This document shows positions 20,840-32,724 of a DNA stretch of 64,000 bases, one piece after another. The DNA is from Prostheceraeus crozeri (lineage: Eukaryota; Platyhelminthes; Polycladida; Euryleptidae). Below the pieces are notes generated by a model. That model searched no databases, was not told the DNA's origin, and saw only the letters and a list, made by a program, of their open reading frames with translations. The first letter of the stretch is position 1; each line of letters begins with the position of its first letter. The position numbers were made by a program, and so were the translations under genes. The stretch is taken from assembly GCA_907163375.1 (NCBI GenBank), contig CAJQUW010005698.1:62001-126000 (forward strand). The letters are read 5' to 3'.

Positions 20840-23800
20840 CAGGGCATATTTTAACATATATACTACGGGCCAATTGGCCCGTAGTCCCCTTCAAGTGGCC
20901 TGTAGCAAGGGTAAAAAATGCTTGACTACGGGCCAAAGGCATCAATAGCTGCCTCTGGCGTCAGAAATGAGAAATGCGACATATCCTGGCGTCCCTACTA
21001 GACCAGCTTCTAGCCATCAGTCACCATCCCTCGAATACGTGGCACTGCAGAATTATAATAACATTTCAAAAATTATTTAGCAATTAGTTCTACTTGTTTT
21101 TCATTATACATATTTTGATGATGGTTACACAACACTTCAACATACACGGCAGTGTTTTTATATAAAATTAAATTTGTTTAAATGGTCACAGTCGTAGCAA
21201 CATAACCCATAAATTTAATTATTTAGAATCACTACATCAGCTGAGAATCGACTCAAAGATTTTGAATTTGCAACCCAATTCAATCAATCAAAACCTGATT
21301 ATTGTCAATTAAAATAGTTTATTAATTGGTTGGGAAGGTGAAAGGAGAAATCACGAACATAATATTAAATAGGACAAATAATAATATTGAACTCTGTTCC
21401 TGACCGTATGTTACATTTTGATGCGTCATGTTCATATTTGGATAATATATTATTGCACAAAAACATACTTTTCTTTTATTCTTATGCATGTAACTATTGA
21501 AGGATGGGATAGAGTTACCATTAAAATAAAAACATAACAGCAATATTGGGTAGCCTGCTATATACCGGTCTGGAAAATGTGTGAACTACGTTGAAGTCCT
21601 GGACTTATGCTGTTTTAGCCTCAACGCTAATAAAATCATACCTTGCCACACAAAGCACGTACGGCAACAACTAGGTAGATATTGTAGCTAGCGAGTGGTA
21701 ACGCTATGAGGTACTTCCCTTTTAAAATACAGTTATGACAGTCAAAAACGACGTTTAAAAATTGATGACCATTCTGAAATGCAAAATTCAATAATATTAG
21801 CTAGAAATTGACGTGGTTATATCCTAATGGGTCCAAAGTAATTAGTATGAGACATATAGCAAAATCCCACCCAGTTGTGATTGAGAAAGTTTTTTTTGTT
21901 TTTTCTCAAAATGTTAATTACCGGTATGTGTGATGTCGTTCTTGCACTCAGTGCTTACAAATCCTCTCAAAAGTCGTTGTTATAACGTGCATAAAAAATC
22001 GTTCAGTGGGGTCGGCCTGACCGGCGAAAATACGTCGCTCTTCCCTACTTCGAATTTTTGAAAATCCGCGAATACTTCAATTTTTTAAACTTAATGATCT
22101 TTCTCAGTTACGCTTTCACGTTAGCGAAAGGCTGTCCCGCGTCAGGAAATTCTTATTTCTTTTAGTATCAATTTCTTATCAATTTCATTAGATCAATTTA
22201 GAAATATGGATACATGATCTAACTTTGTTTGTTTTCCACTAGAATCATGCCAACTGAAGAAAGAAATAGGAAGCGCAAGGAAAAGCAACTGGAAAAAGAA
22301 GCCAAAAAAATGAAACCACTTCACCAATGCTGGTAGGTCAACGTGTCATTTATATACTCGTATTTATTACCTAATGAGTGATTTTTACCTTTTTTGTATC
22401 CTAGGTTTTCACTTTCTTCTTCTGGTACCAGTGGAGAGCCTTCAATACCTGACCCTGCCCCTGCATCATCCGAGGCGGCACCTCCTCCAGTAACCGTTGG
22501 TGAAGCTGTCCCTGCATCCGTGGACACTGACTCTGCATCTAAGGTGACTGGGGAATCTAGAGCTGCTGTTCTTGTGCCCTCAGCGTGTGAGGAAGTTGCC
22601 CCTGTATCTACTTCGTCAGTAGTTGTTGTCAATAAGAGTGAAGTACAAAGTCAGTATCCATGGTTAAAGTTTACAACTTCCAATAATAGATCATTTTGTT
22701 TCTGCCAGATATGTAGTGAGAATCAGGAGGCTTCTCTAAGGGCTTCCAAGAATAATAGGGTTCCCATGTCAGCTTCTCCAGGTGTGAAATATCAGCTAGA
22801 GAGGGTTAAGGCTCATGCAGTGAGTGCGAGCCACAGCGCAGCATGTCTTGCACAAAAAAGAAAATCTGAAGTGAAACAAGGTTGGATCCTTATTCTAGAC
22901 TCTGGAAACAATACAACACTGAAACATTAAAAACCTTAACTAATTTGGCAGTAGGTACGTACAATGATTCCATGTTAGTTACTCTTAGTGCCAATTCGTT
23001 TCCAGCAAGAACCCTTGCGTTTCTGCACGCACAATCTGTGAATTCAGATAATCCTGTTTTTTCTCCATTTCAACCTCCAGCATCTTCTGTCCAGTATCTG
23101 AATCCAGTGGTGTATCGCGAAATGCTCGAAGTAGTCGCTTCTCTAGAAAAAGAAAAGTTATTGTCGGACTTGCAGAAGTCCACTGTGCTGTCTATCCAAA
23201 TTGACGGATCCGACGATAAGTGGCAAAATGTGCACAAATTCATTACGTTAAGAAGCGTTTCAGATGCTAACATCAAGAGTCATTTCTTAGGTGTTGTAGA
23301 ACCTGAAGAGGATGGTGCTCAAGGATTGTTAGAGGCAATAAAGACAGGCTTTAGTGCGATCAGTTGGAGTTTAGATGATGCGAGTCACAAACTCTTTTCC
23401 ATCACAACAGATGGTGCTTCAGAGAATACCGGTCGTCACGAAGGTCTCTGGAAAGTCCTGCAAGAGGATATAGGAAAGAGCTTAATTAGCTACTGGTGTT
23501 CCGGCCATCGAAGTGATCTGGCTATGCAAGACATGGAAAAAATTGTTCCCGAGTTTCGACGGTTACGACAAGATTTATCAGGAATATCTGGGCATTTCCG
23601 CAGATCAGGAAAAAGAACTCAGGCTCTTCGTAACATAGCAGCTGATTTGGACAAAAAATTTTATCAATTTCCTGCTCAGTTTGATGTTCGATTTGCTCAA
23701 CATTATCTGCAGCTACTCACCGATGTGCTTCATAATTTGCCTGCCATAGTGAAGTATTTTGAAAACTTCATTGCCAGTGCTGCTACTTCCAGTGCTGGTG

Positions 23801-24849
23801 GAAGGCCTTCTAAGGCCGAAGCACAGGGGTTTCTGTCCCTGTGGAACGATGATACACAAGTTCATCTAACATGCTTTGTTTGTGACGTAGTTAGCATTTT
23901 TTCGGAACTTCAGAAAAAGTTTCAGAGTGACGATTTAGTGTTGACCCAGGTTGGGGAAGCTCGGGCAGCTGCTTCATTGAAACTTTCCAAGTTAAACTCC
24001 TCCACACTGCTAGGTGGAAAAGAAGCTGATTTTTTAGATGAGAAAGGGTGCACTATGCAGAATGCTCCATGGTTAGAGGTAGATGAAGGCCGAAGGAGGA
24101 TCCCAAATAAGTATGTTTCGTTCAGCCGAAGTTTACTCGCGGTGCGCTCAGAAATCCTGGAGGCCTCCATAAATTGTCTTGAAGACCGTCTAGAAAGCAC
24201 AAAGTTAGAGCACCAAGTACGCGACTTGTTGCAAGCTGATTCTGCTGACAGTATCTACAAGGCCGCTTGTAGACTTAGGTTGTATTCGTCCTCTGCACAA
24301 GAGCTCATCTCTGTGTAACAGTTAGACCATGATTCCTACGTTGCAGAGGCAAGCCTTCTACCAGTTAACTTATGGCAACTGGCAAAGTGCTCTAGTGATG
24401 TCCCAGCTTTCTGGCACAGATCTTGCTGAGCATCACACCTGACAGTATGAGGGTAGAGCGAGCTGTGTCCTGTTTAAACAACTTCAAGACAAGTGACAGG
24501 GCGTCTACAAGTTTGTCAACATTGAATGATCGAATGCAGATATGTATGAATGGTATAGGGACTGCCCACTACGATCCCCGACCGGCCGTAGCGATATTTC
24601 TGAAGGCGAAAGAGTGCAGAAATAAGCTGCCAGACATTAAGACCTACCAAATCCAACCTTTTGTTTCAAAGTTTTTTAAGAAATAAACGTTTCAGGACAA
24701 CGCGACTTCATTTTTATTTACATGCATGTATGGGTATTACTAAAATTTCTGGGAAGTGCCCTTTTTTAAACGAAACGTACATTATTATAGGCATAAAGTG
24801 CCCTTTTTCGCCGGTGGCCCGTATCCCGAAATCCTTAAAATATGCCCTG
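20840..24849 (+). mobile_element. hAT transposon inserted in the P transposase
   Basis: Ends are CAGGGCATATTTT and its complement, flanked by the 8 bp duplication GTATTACA (20,832-20,839 and 24,850-24,857), both hallmarks of hAT. Length is 4,010 bp. Just inside, both ends repeat ACGGGCCA. It encodes one spliced transposase on the + strand. About 1.4 kb of AT-rich DNA (20,880-22,246) precedes the gene and shows no other reading frame. Removing it together with one duplication leaves the P reading frame unbroken at this point. Confidence 0.9.
22247..24686 (+). CDS. hAT transposase, spliced, TTF-like zinc finger (few frame changes)
   Basis: Exon 22,247-22,332 begins MPTEERNRKRKEK and ends at GTAGGT; the intron runs to CCTAG at 22,404 and the frame continues HQCWFSLSSSG. 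A Ser/Pro/Ala-rich linker leads to a zinc finger (FCFCQIC...ERVKAHAVSASH). The RNase H-like core has SIQIDGSDDK (first Asp), SITTDGASENTG (second Asp) and YWCSGHRSDLA. The C-terminus has ERAVSCLNNFKTSDRAS and LNDRMQICMNG, the hAT dimerisation block with the last Glu nearby. It resembles the ZNF862/KIAA1586 branch. One frame change lies near 22,880, one stop at 24,316, and another frame change near 24,420; otherwise the frame is open for 478 codons, so the copy is rather young. Confidence 0.8.
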
Positions 24850-24857
24850 GTATTACA

Positions 24858-25351
24858 TCGCAGGGTTTGTTTCTAGACGAGTTGCTGAAAAAATGTCATG
24901 TTCACGTTGCGAGTATGCGCTTTTTTCCCATGATGATTCGACGCATAAATCTTCGGGTTTCCTTTTGTTACGAGATAACGGAGGTATTAAGAAACCGAGT
25001 AACGGTGCCTTCAATGTTGTTTTAGCCGCTGAAAAGGCTTTCAGATATATTGTACCATTTGACACTTCAACTGAATCTGCTCCTGTTACAAAAAACATAG
25101 ATCTGTAAATCGAAAAGATGGTTCTAAAGAAACTAAAGCCTCATTGTACTTTTCCTGAATTGAATGCTCACTACTTCGATCATGAACTGGCTTTCAGTGA
25201 CGATCATCCATCAATGTTGGAGCGATTGATTATACAGACTAATCTGCGACTTCGACTCTTTTCTTTCGGACGAATTTATCGACGTCGGGTGATTCTCGGT
25301 GTTTCTTCTGGACAGAAACTCAATAAATTAGCTCTTTTTCGTGGAGAATAA
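24858..25351 (+). pseudogene. P-element transposase, 3' part
   Basis: It continues the interrupted P frame: IAGFVSRRVAEKMSCSRCEYAL, then LLLRDNGGIKKPSN, then AEKAFRYIV, the C-terminal region shared by P elements and THAP9. A stop at 25,106 is followed by LELNAHYF-like and NLRLRLFSFGR segments up to 25,351. The intervening hAT occupies 20,840-24,849. The remaining 25,352-25,918 is AT-rich P 3' DNA without a gene. Confidence 0.75.
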
Positions 25352-25918
25352 ACAAAGTACCTCAAACGCAATGACATGTTCTGTTCTTTGCTTTTGAAAT
25401 AAAGATTCTTATTTCAATTTGAAACTTTGACTGATTTTATAGTAATTTAATTATTTCTGGAATAAGTTGTCGGGAATATGCCTATGTTAATGCTATCATT
25501 ATCAAACTATCAAGGCCAGTAAAAATCGTTTCACTACAAATCGTTTAGCTGTTTTGAGTCTTCGAGAAAAAATGCTCAGTTTATTTTCAAAGTGTATGAA
25601 GTAGAACAACAAATAAAAGATGTTATAGAAAATTACCGATACGTAAGATTAAATAACTATTACCACCGCTAGAAAATTTGTGACAAAATTCATGTTTCAA
25701 AATAAGAATTTGACATTATTCAAGTTTATTGTATGAAAATGAATACGGTAATTTGGCCTAATTGTCGTAGACATTCTACATTCGATAGAGCTACTCGTAA
25801 TTGAAGTGAAATTTGTGGTAGGCTACGTACATTTATCAAACATCTGACTGCCAACCAAGTATTTGCTGACAGCTGCTCCACTGTTCCTTAATAATAAGGT
25901 TCTTTCAGTCGACGATTG

Positions 25919-26178
25919 CTCTTGCCCCCTTATTAGGGAAAACCGAGCTTCCACTGTGCGTCACTTTCTCAGTGCAGCGTCCGCTCTCTAGACTAACTAA
26001 TAATAGACTATCAAACCTCTTTGATCATCTGTTGTCTGCATTGCTTCTGCATGATGAAATAAAGTCAGTTGCTTGAGGATGGCAGACGGCGTCTGTTGAA
26101 AGCGCTCGCAAAGAACCTTGGTGGTTTTCTTTTGCTTTGGGTTACATCGACCCTTGGGATGTCCTCCGAGACAACTAT
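25919..26178 (-). repeat. Right TIR of the P element
   Basis: On the minus strand it reads ATAGTTGTCTCGGAGGACAT and continues for about 260 bases in step with the left arm pieces, at roughly 90% identity by eye. It lacks both the Penelope-like pair and the Harbinger, so it dates them as later insertions into the other arm. Confidence 0.8.
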
Positions 26179-28469
26179 AATTGATCCTAACATTCAATTT
26201 TTCTCAATGCTTTGGTTTTCAGAGAATTTTTAAATGAAATTTCTGTCCCATCGTGTGACAATCTTCTCGCTCGATTGATAAGAGAATCATGATAGTCTGT
26301 TGGTAAACACAAATTTGGAAATAATTCACTTGTTTATTTTACAAATGTGTACGGAAGTTATCTTTGCATGCTACCCAAATGTGTAGGCCCTACTAGTATC
26401 TACGCTTATTAGATTAATACATTTCACTGCAACTAAAAAACATAGTTACGCATACACATTATTATTATCGTAGGCTTGTAGGTTATGGTTCATAGGCTAT
26501 GGTCATCGTCGCATAATGTTATGAATCTTCCTTTGAATAAAACAATGACACAAAGGAAATTAGAAAATATATATTTGGAATTTTTAGTTAGTTCACTATC
26601 GTCACATAGGCTAATAATATTCATAAATAGCCTACATACATGTATAACTTCATACTGTATCGCTTGCATGACATTGCCTGTACAGGCACATCTTGATCGC
26701 TATCCTATGAATTTATTTGTAAACATTATTTATGTAAGATACATTAAGAATATTCTCACCACAAATAATCATCATAATTATGCAAAGTGTCATATTTAAC
26801 ACCATGGGGCTTTAATGGGTACAAAATCTCCGCGGCTTCTATTGTCAACAGCACTTCATACAAGTATTAGACACATGACATTCAGGGGATGAAACCTAAA
26901 CATCACATCAGAACAAAAGAAGACACACTCATTTACTTTAACTAACATGCAAATGAAATTATGATTCCCAGGATTTTTCAACTAGTTCTTAAATGGACTT
27001 AGCTCAGGAGATCCAAACAAAAACTTAGATGAAACATTACCAAGGCATAATCAGCAAACATCAGTATCTTAGTTACTACATATTTACTAGTCTGTCTCCT
27101 TCACTGGAAAAAGATGATTTGTAGTGAGAAGGTAGCAAAAGCCGAAGATCGTTAACTTACAAATGAAGTCCGACCCGCTAATTATATTTTCTTCCCTCTC
27201 AACTTCAGGGTTATCAGCTAATGGTTATAGGAATATATCTAATCAAAGATTTATCAGGAAAGGGGTCCATGAAGGTATTATTGATGATATGCTTATTGAA
27301 GATTGTAAGAATTCTTCTTCTTCGAGTGTTGTGGTTAAGGATAGAAAACATTCGTATAATTAAATAAGACCTAGAAAAACTTACCTGGTTTTTATGCTAA
27401 GATGTAAAAGACATTTTTGAACTTGACTTTCTAATTAGAACTTTTATATTTTGATTACTTTTTGGATTATGAATTTGAATTTTAAATTGCTACATACATG
27501 CATATATTATGGACATTTTTTTTGGTGGGAAAATGTGACATTTTGATTCATTGTAATTGTAGCCCATTGTGTTATTGTTGGTTAGAATGCAATTTCTATG
27601 TTGTGCTATCTTATTATTTGCCATTCAATACACGGACATGACATGAACTATATTCTGGTCACTATAAAAGCGTTGTACTTCATAATAAATGCGCTCTCGT
27701 TTGGTTCATAAAATGTCGTTCTACATCGGATCGCAACAAGCAGATTGCAGATTGCTTGATTTATAGTGAGTAGGTACCAGAAAGCCGAAGATCTTTAACT
27801 TACAAATGAAGTCCGACCCGTTAATTCTATTTTTTCTCTCTCAACTTCAGGGTTATCAGCTGTCCAGACCTCAAAACATTCACTTCGGTTCTGGTCCCCA
27901 AATCATGAGAAACAGTTGCGGCAAAGTGACGATAGTGAGACTGCTTTCGAAAACAATGTTATTCATCAATTATGACAGATACAGGATTCGAAGAAACATT
28001 TGCTTGACGAAAAGCAAATCAATGACGTTCTTTTTCAACCAAGGCTTGGTTCTTTAGATTTTTCATGTTCCATAAGTCGGCACGATTCTTATGTTGCTAT
28101 GCTTAATCAAGATTTTCTATGTCGACTGACGAAAGTCAACTTTTATGCATGCATATACAATCATGTGCATTGAATTTCTATTCTAAAAAGTAAATATATT
28201 CACCTCAACATTCACTTGGGTTCTGGTCCTCAAATCATAGAAACTGCCCAGTAGTTTGGAAACACCAATTCAACCTAATAATATCACAAATCCGCTACAG
28301 AGGGAAACGGGCGTAGGAATTTAGAATATCTGGAATTATTGAAATGTTCCGCACATGTGGCTACACTTGTCGCTTGCCACTTTTTATGGCTGCAATACTT
28401 CGCAGTTATGACATCTGATGTTTTCTAAGCATGCTGAAGCAAGACAGAAAGTTTGAAGAATGGTACGAT
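26179..28469. other. Unassigned AT-rich stretch with internal repeats
   Basis: No gene recognised. It contains a 100 bp direct repeat (27,119-27,219 and 27,762-27,860) and a shorter repeat (27,873-27,912 and 28,203-28,245), described separately. Confidence 0.4.
27119..27860 (+). repeat. Direct repeat pair, 100 bp, 643 bp apart
   Basis: Both copies contain TTAACTTACAAATGAAGTCC and end in a pyrimidine tract with CTTCAGGGTTATCAGCT, which looks like a splice acceptor. Identity is roughly 90% by eye. After the second copy the frame reads GYQLSRPQNIHFGSGPQIMR. They could be duplicated exon borders of a decayed transposon gene. Confidence 0.5.
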
Positions 28470-29765
28470 GAAGAGAATTGATCGATAGCATCAGATGCTC
28501 ATAAAGGCTGTGAAAAAGAGGCTGCAGATTAGACTCTGTGAGCAAACAACTGACAACTCTTGGGATTTTATCAGGAAGTGGAAAATTCAAAATTTGGATA
28601 TATATGTCAATAAATGTAGAGGCCACATCGAATGCGACTGTTCTGGGACAAATGTCAATCTGCATTCATCCCAGCCCGGGCACATTATATGAATTGCGCT
28701 GATCACTGCATCAGACCCGTTGCTGCATCTGTTGTTGAGCTGCCGGTAATACGCGATTCAATATCACTTGTCAATGATATAGGTGTATTATTCTCTGGAA
28801 CAATAAAGTTTCGAAATATTTTCCACGATGTATAGCCTCATCAGAAAAACGACTGTCTAACACTTTCAGCCCTTCGTGCCCTACTCGCTGCACTGTTCGA
28901 TACAAAGGAATGAAGACATAATAAATAATTGCGAAGGCATCCTCAAAAGCATGAACGAATTCTGTGTTACCAGCTGCTTCAACCGAACGGAGATCAATGC
29001 ATCCGCCATTTTGAGACAGCTGCAGAAAGGTGACATGTACGTATCTATTGATATTTCAAAATCAATTTTTCAAGTATTAGAAGAGATGGTTAAGGTTTCA
29101 AGTGCACTAGGAGTAAAGTTCGACGGAGTTTTTTTCAGAGGTGACAACAACTATAGAAAAACTGGAATCCAAACGTGAGATGATTGGTAATGCGCAAAGA
29201 AGAATATGAAGAAAAAATAGATAATCTTTGTTTGAAACCCCTTACCCTTCGCAATCCAAACAAAACTCCAAAGAAAACTTCCGGTGCGGCAAGTGACTTC
29301 AATGCCTCATCAGTCGACCAGCACTATCGCATGAAGTATTATGAGGCTTTTCATACAGCAATGCAGCAGCTAAGAAAAAGATTCGACAAAGGAGCTACAG
29401 GCTTGTCATCCTTCTTAGTTGGTAGAATGATGACCTGCACGATGATGATAGTGAGGTGACGAGATTGAGAAAATTCCAGGGATGCGATCGGAGATGCGTT
29501 ATCAAGAATAAATGAAAGTTTCGATTTGGGAAGTACTACATCAAACTTTCGAGAAAAGTCTACAACTTCGCGTCAAATGTTTCGGAATTTCGAAACTCAT
29601 TAACGAAGCGAACGAGTCACAAGGTGTTAAACAATTCAATTTCAGCAATCTTCTAAATTTTGAAATTCTTTAAAGAAATATGTCAACTCAACCGAATCAT
29701 GCCCGCATGATTCGTCAGAACATCACTACCTTGCGGAGAATGTGGCGAGAACGAGGCGAAACAAT
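28470..29765 (+). pseudogene. Decayed hAT transposase (ZMYM1-like)
   Basis: Landmarks in order: YMNCADHCIRPVAA (28,680-28,720, the HCxxHxLNL region), SCPTRCTVRYKGMK (28,873-28,914, compare LCPTRWTVRY), LQKGDMYVSIDIS, then LRNPNKTPKKTSGAAS and YYEAFHTAMQQLRKRFD (29,336-29,390, compare EYYR..V..P.LD..I..L..RF). A faint dimerisation block may follow to about 29,765. Frames change every 100-300 bases. No TIRs were identified. Confidence 0.65.
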
Positions 29766-30104
29766 AACACCTCATCTGCGACAAGTGTGGCACCCTATAT
29801 AATTTCAGCTGCACAAACCTTCGGAGTTGATTGGTCAAATAATTATTAGTTAATTGGTAAACCAGTACAGACACAAGTACAAATGCAAGTAGTGTGTGAG
29901 CAATATTCATCCAAACGAGCTGCAGACCATTTCTATCGTTGCATGGAGAGGTCAATTGTGATTTGCGTCATATGCTAACAATGTCACCAAAAGAATGTAG
30001 CCCGAAAAGAATGAAGCATTCTCGGGGCGCTGAGTAGTAATCCACGCTTGTGTCCGCTGATGGATATAAATCAAATGTCTGATGCACGCGCTTTGTAATT
30101 TACA

Positions 30105-31530
30105 ATGGCGCGCAAAATGTACACAACGAAAGACGTAGCGCGAAAAAAAATGAATCGCGAAAGTGGATCTGATGTTTTTGATATTGAATTGACTGATGTT
30201 TTTCATGTGTTTGAGGATGAATCAACTGATACCAGTGATGTCAACGATAACGACAATCAAGTGACTGATTCCAATGACGAATCCAATGACTCCTCCGATG
30301 ACAGCGAAGACTCTGATAACGATCACCCTCCGCCTTTACATCTACGAGTCAACATACCACATCAGCTACGAAGCAAAAATGGGCGAATATGGAGTACAAA
30401 TCCGGAAAGGCCGACACAAGCTCGTGCTTCAAATGTACTTCGGCAACAAAGTGGGCTCAGTAGTGCGAGCGTCAGATCAGTTTATACTATCTTTGATAGT
30501 TTCAAGTTATTTTTCACAAAATGATATGATACTTCTAATTGTTCGAGAGACAAACCGTAGAGGGCAATCTACAGCACGAAAATGGAATCAAACACATGAG
30601 AGAACCCATGGTTGGCATGAGACTGATTCGTCTGAATAGAGGCTATGATCGGTCTGAATTTTGGCAGGTATGTGGCGATCTTCAGGGTAATCTCTAGACG
30701 AACTATGGTCAGCGAAAGATGGTAGACCCGTATTCACGGCCACAATGTCTCTTACGCGTTTCAAAGAGTTGTTGAGGTACTGTCGATTCGACACTCAGGC
30801 AACAAGAGAGCAACGAATTTCACAAGACAAATTGGCGCCTATCCGTGACTTCTGGTAATGTTTTTGGCCAATCTACAACACCGTTTATAAGCCAGGCAGT
30901 GGCAATAACAGTTTGACGAGCAATTGATAGCGACACGAGGGCGGTGCAGTTTCCGGCAGTACTTGCCCCTCGAAGCCCGGAAAATACGGCATAAAGGTAT
31001 TCTGGGCTTGTGATAGCGAAACGTAATTTCCTCTGAAAGGTGAAGTCTATCTTGGTAGGCAACCCAATGCACCAGTTGGGTCAAATGTAAAAGATCTTGT
31101 GAAACGATTAGTACAGCCCTGGATAAAGACAGGAAGAAATATAACAATGGATAATTATTTTACATCGTCGATTGATTTAGCTTATGATTTGCTTGCCATG
31201 CGCACTACAATTGTTGGAACAATAAGAAAAAACCGTGCTGATATATCCCCGAGAGAGATGCAAAGCAATCGCAGCAGGCCATAGTAATTCATTTTTTTGG
31301 ATTTGATCGTCAACTTACCCTCGTTAGTTATCGTCCAAAGAAAGGAAGGTCCGTCATATTGTTGTCTTCTACGCACCATGATGAGTCTATCGATGAAGAC
31401 GACAAATATAAACCTGTTATTATCCAACATAACAACAAAACGAAAAAATATGCATACATTTTCGCATATGCATACAAAATCGCATGTCCCATTCGTTGGA
31501 AGGTGGTGATGCTGAGGTGGACAATGTAGA
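30105..31530 (+). pseudogene. Decayed piggyBac transposase (copy 2)
   Basis: The N-terminus has an acidic run rich in Asp/Ser (30,215-30,320), usual for piggyBac. Next come FDSFKLFFTK and LLIVRETNR, then MSLTRFKELLRYCRF (30,745-30,789) and PIRDFW. In a second frame YKPGSGN and PGKYGIKVFWACDSET (30,885-31,018) mark the first catalytic Asp region. WIKTGRNITMDNYFTS (31,123-31,170, second Asp) and TTIVGTIRKNRADI follow, then LLSSTHHDESIDED near 31,365. Several stops and frame changes are present. The C-terminal zinc finger was not found. It is a different, less decayed lineage than copy 1. Confidence 0.75.
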
Positions 31531-32716
31531 GAAGCTCTCCAGTTAATTTCCTGTTCATATAAAGAAAAACTCATGATAAAATGTCATAAATGAGAAATTC
31601 TCAAAATGTGAAATTAACTTGGAAGTTAATATTCAATGAATATCATTGCAGGTTTGATGAAATTATATTAGATGTAGTTCGATCATGTACAACCAATGAA
31701 TACTTGCCAATACTGCCTCGATGAATTGCGAGACATTGGAATAGAGAATTATCATTACACTTATTAACTACCTTTCTGATAATCAAACATCAGCACTCTC
31801 CTTCGGAGAGAGGAGGTGCTTTGATTTTGAAACGGAAAGAAAGATGTCGAACCGGCCATTCGATTCCCGCTGGGTCATGGAGCACTATCATAATGAGCGA
31901 AATTTGTGAAAGTTGACTGGATGGTAAGTACGATATTTCTTGCTTTATTTTATATATCCTCTATGTCGATCAGAGATCTTTTCACAGCGAGTAAGTTCCC
32001 ACTCCCCATGTGTAAGGAAAGTGATTTACCACTCATTCTCATTCAGAGACCGTCAATCTAATCCAACATTCTATTCTTTTCATCTGGGGGAAATTGTAGT
32101 TCGAAAAATAAATTTTTCAAATTGCAATGTAATACCAGTTGCAAAGAAGTTCCGAAATATTTAACTTGTCAAGTACATCGACAAGTGGTCCATAAATGTG
32201 GACATTGAAATTGGAAAGAATCCCTTCATTTCTACTGCTGTGCCGGCTCTGTTGTTACATTTGAAAACAAATATCCTTGACCACTGCTTATTAACCATTG
32301 GCTAAAGTCAATCTTTAGAAAGTTTTACAAAACAACTTCCCAAGATTCTTGATACACATTCATGAGAAATCGGTAGTTCGAAAAATTAGTGAATTCAGGG
32401 AACCAAATAACACAAAATCTGACCTGTATCACAGCCGTTTAATAGATTTAGTAGCGCACCGACATGATGGTTGACTGGATATGATAGAAGAGTCCAACAA
32501 TAGACAGGTAGCGGCGAGAACAAGTTTCTTTTTTTAATAGCATTTCCAAAAGGGATTAAATGTATTTGAATGATGGGACACTAAGGATGATGCACAATAT
32601 CATGCATATTTACCATGTACCGTTGTCCCCCTTTAACAGCACAGTGTTCCCAAGGAGAAGAAACCGGGAGGAGAAAGGATCAACCTAACCTTCAGAGTTA
32701 CCAAGAGAAGTAGTTA
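31531..32716. other. Unassigned stretch
   Basis: No supported gene or repeat border was seen between the piggyBac fossil and the next non-autonomous hAT. Confidence 0.35.
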
Positions 32717-32724
32717 ATTGAGGT

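Larger units (their letters stand above)
12551..26178 (+). mobile_element. P element with long TIRs, carrying three inserted elements
   Basis: The outer ends are inverted repeats beginning ATAGTTGTCTCGGAGGACAT. The left arm is 12,551-12,710 plus 14,098-14,164 plus 18,502 to about 18,560; the right arm is about 25,919-26,178 and is uninterrupted. Between the arms lies a THAP-type P transposase. A Penelope-like pair and a Harbinger sit in the left arm and an hAT sits in the coding region. Without them the element would be about 3.9 kb. ATAATTGATCCTA flanks both sides, 29 bases out on the left and adjacent on the right, so the 8 bp duplication may be ATTGATCC. That part is uncertain because left and right borders do not match exactly. 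Confidence 0.75.
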
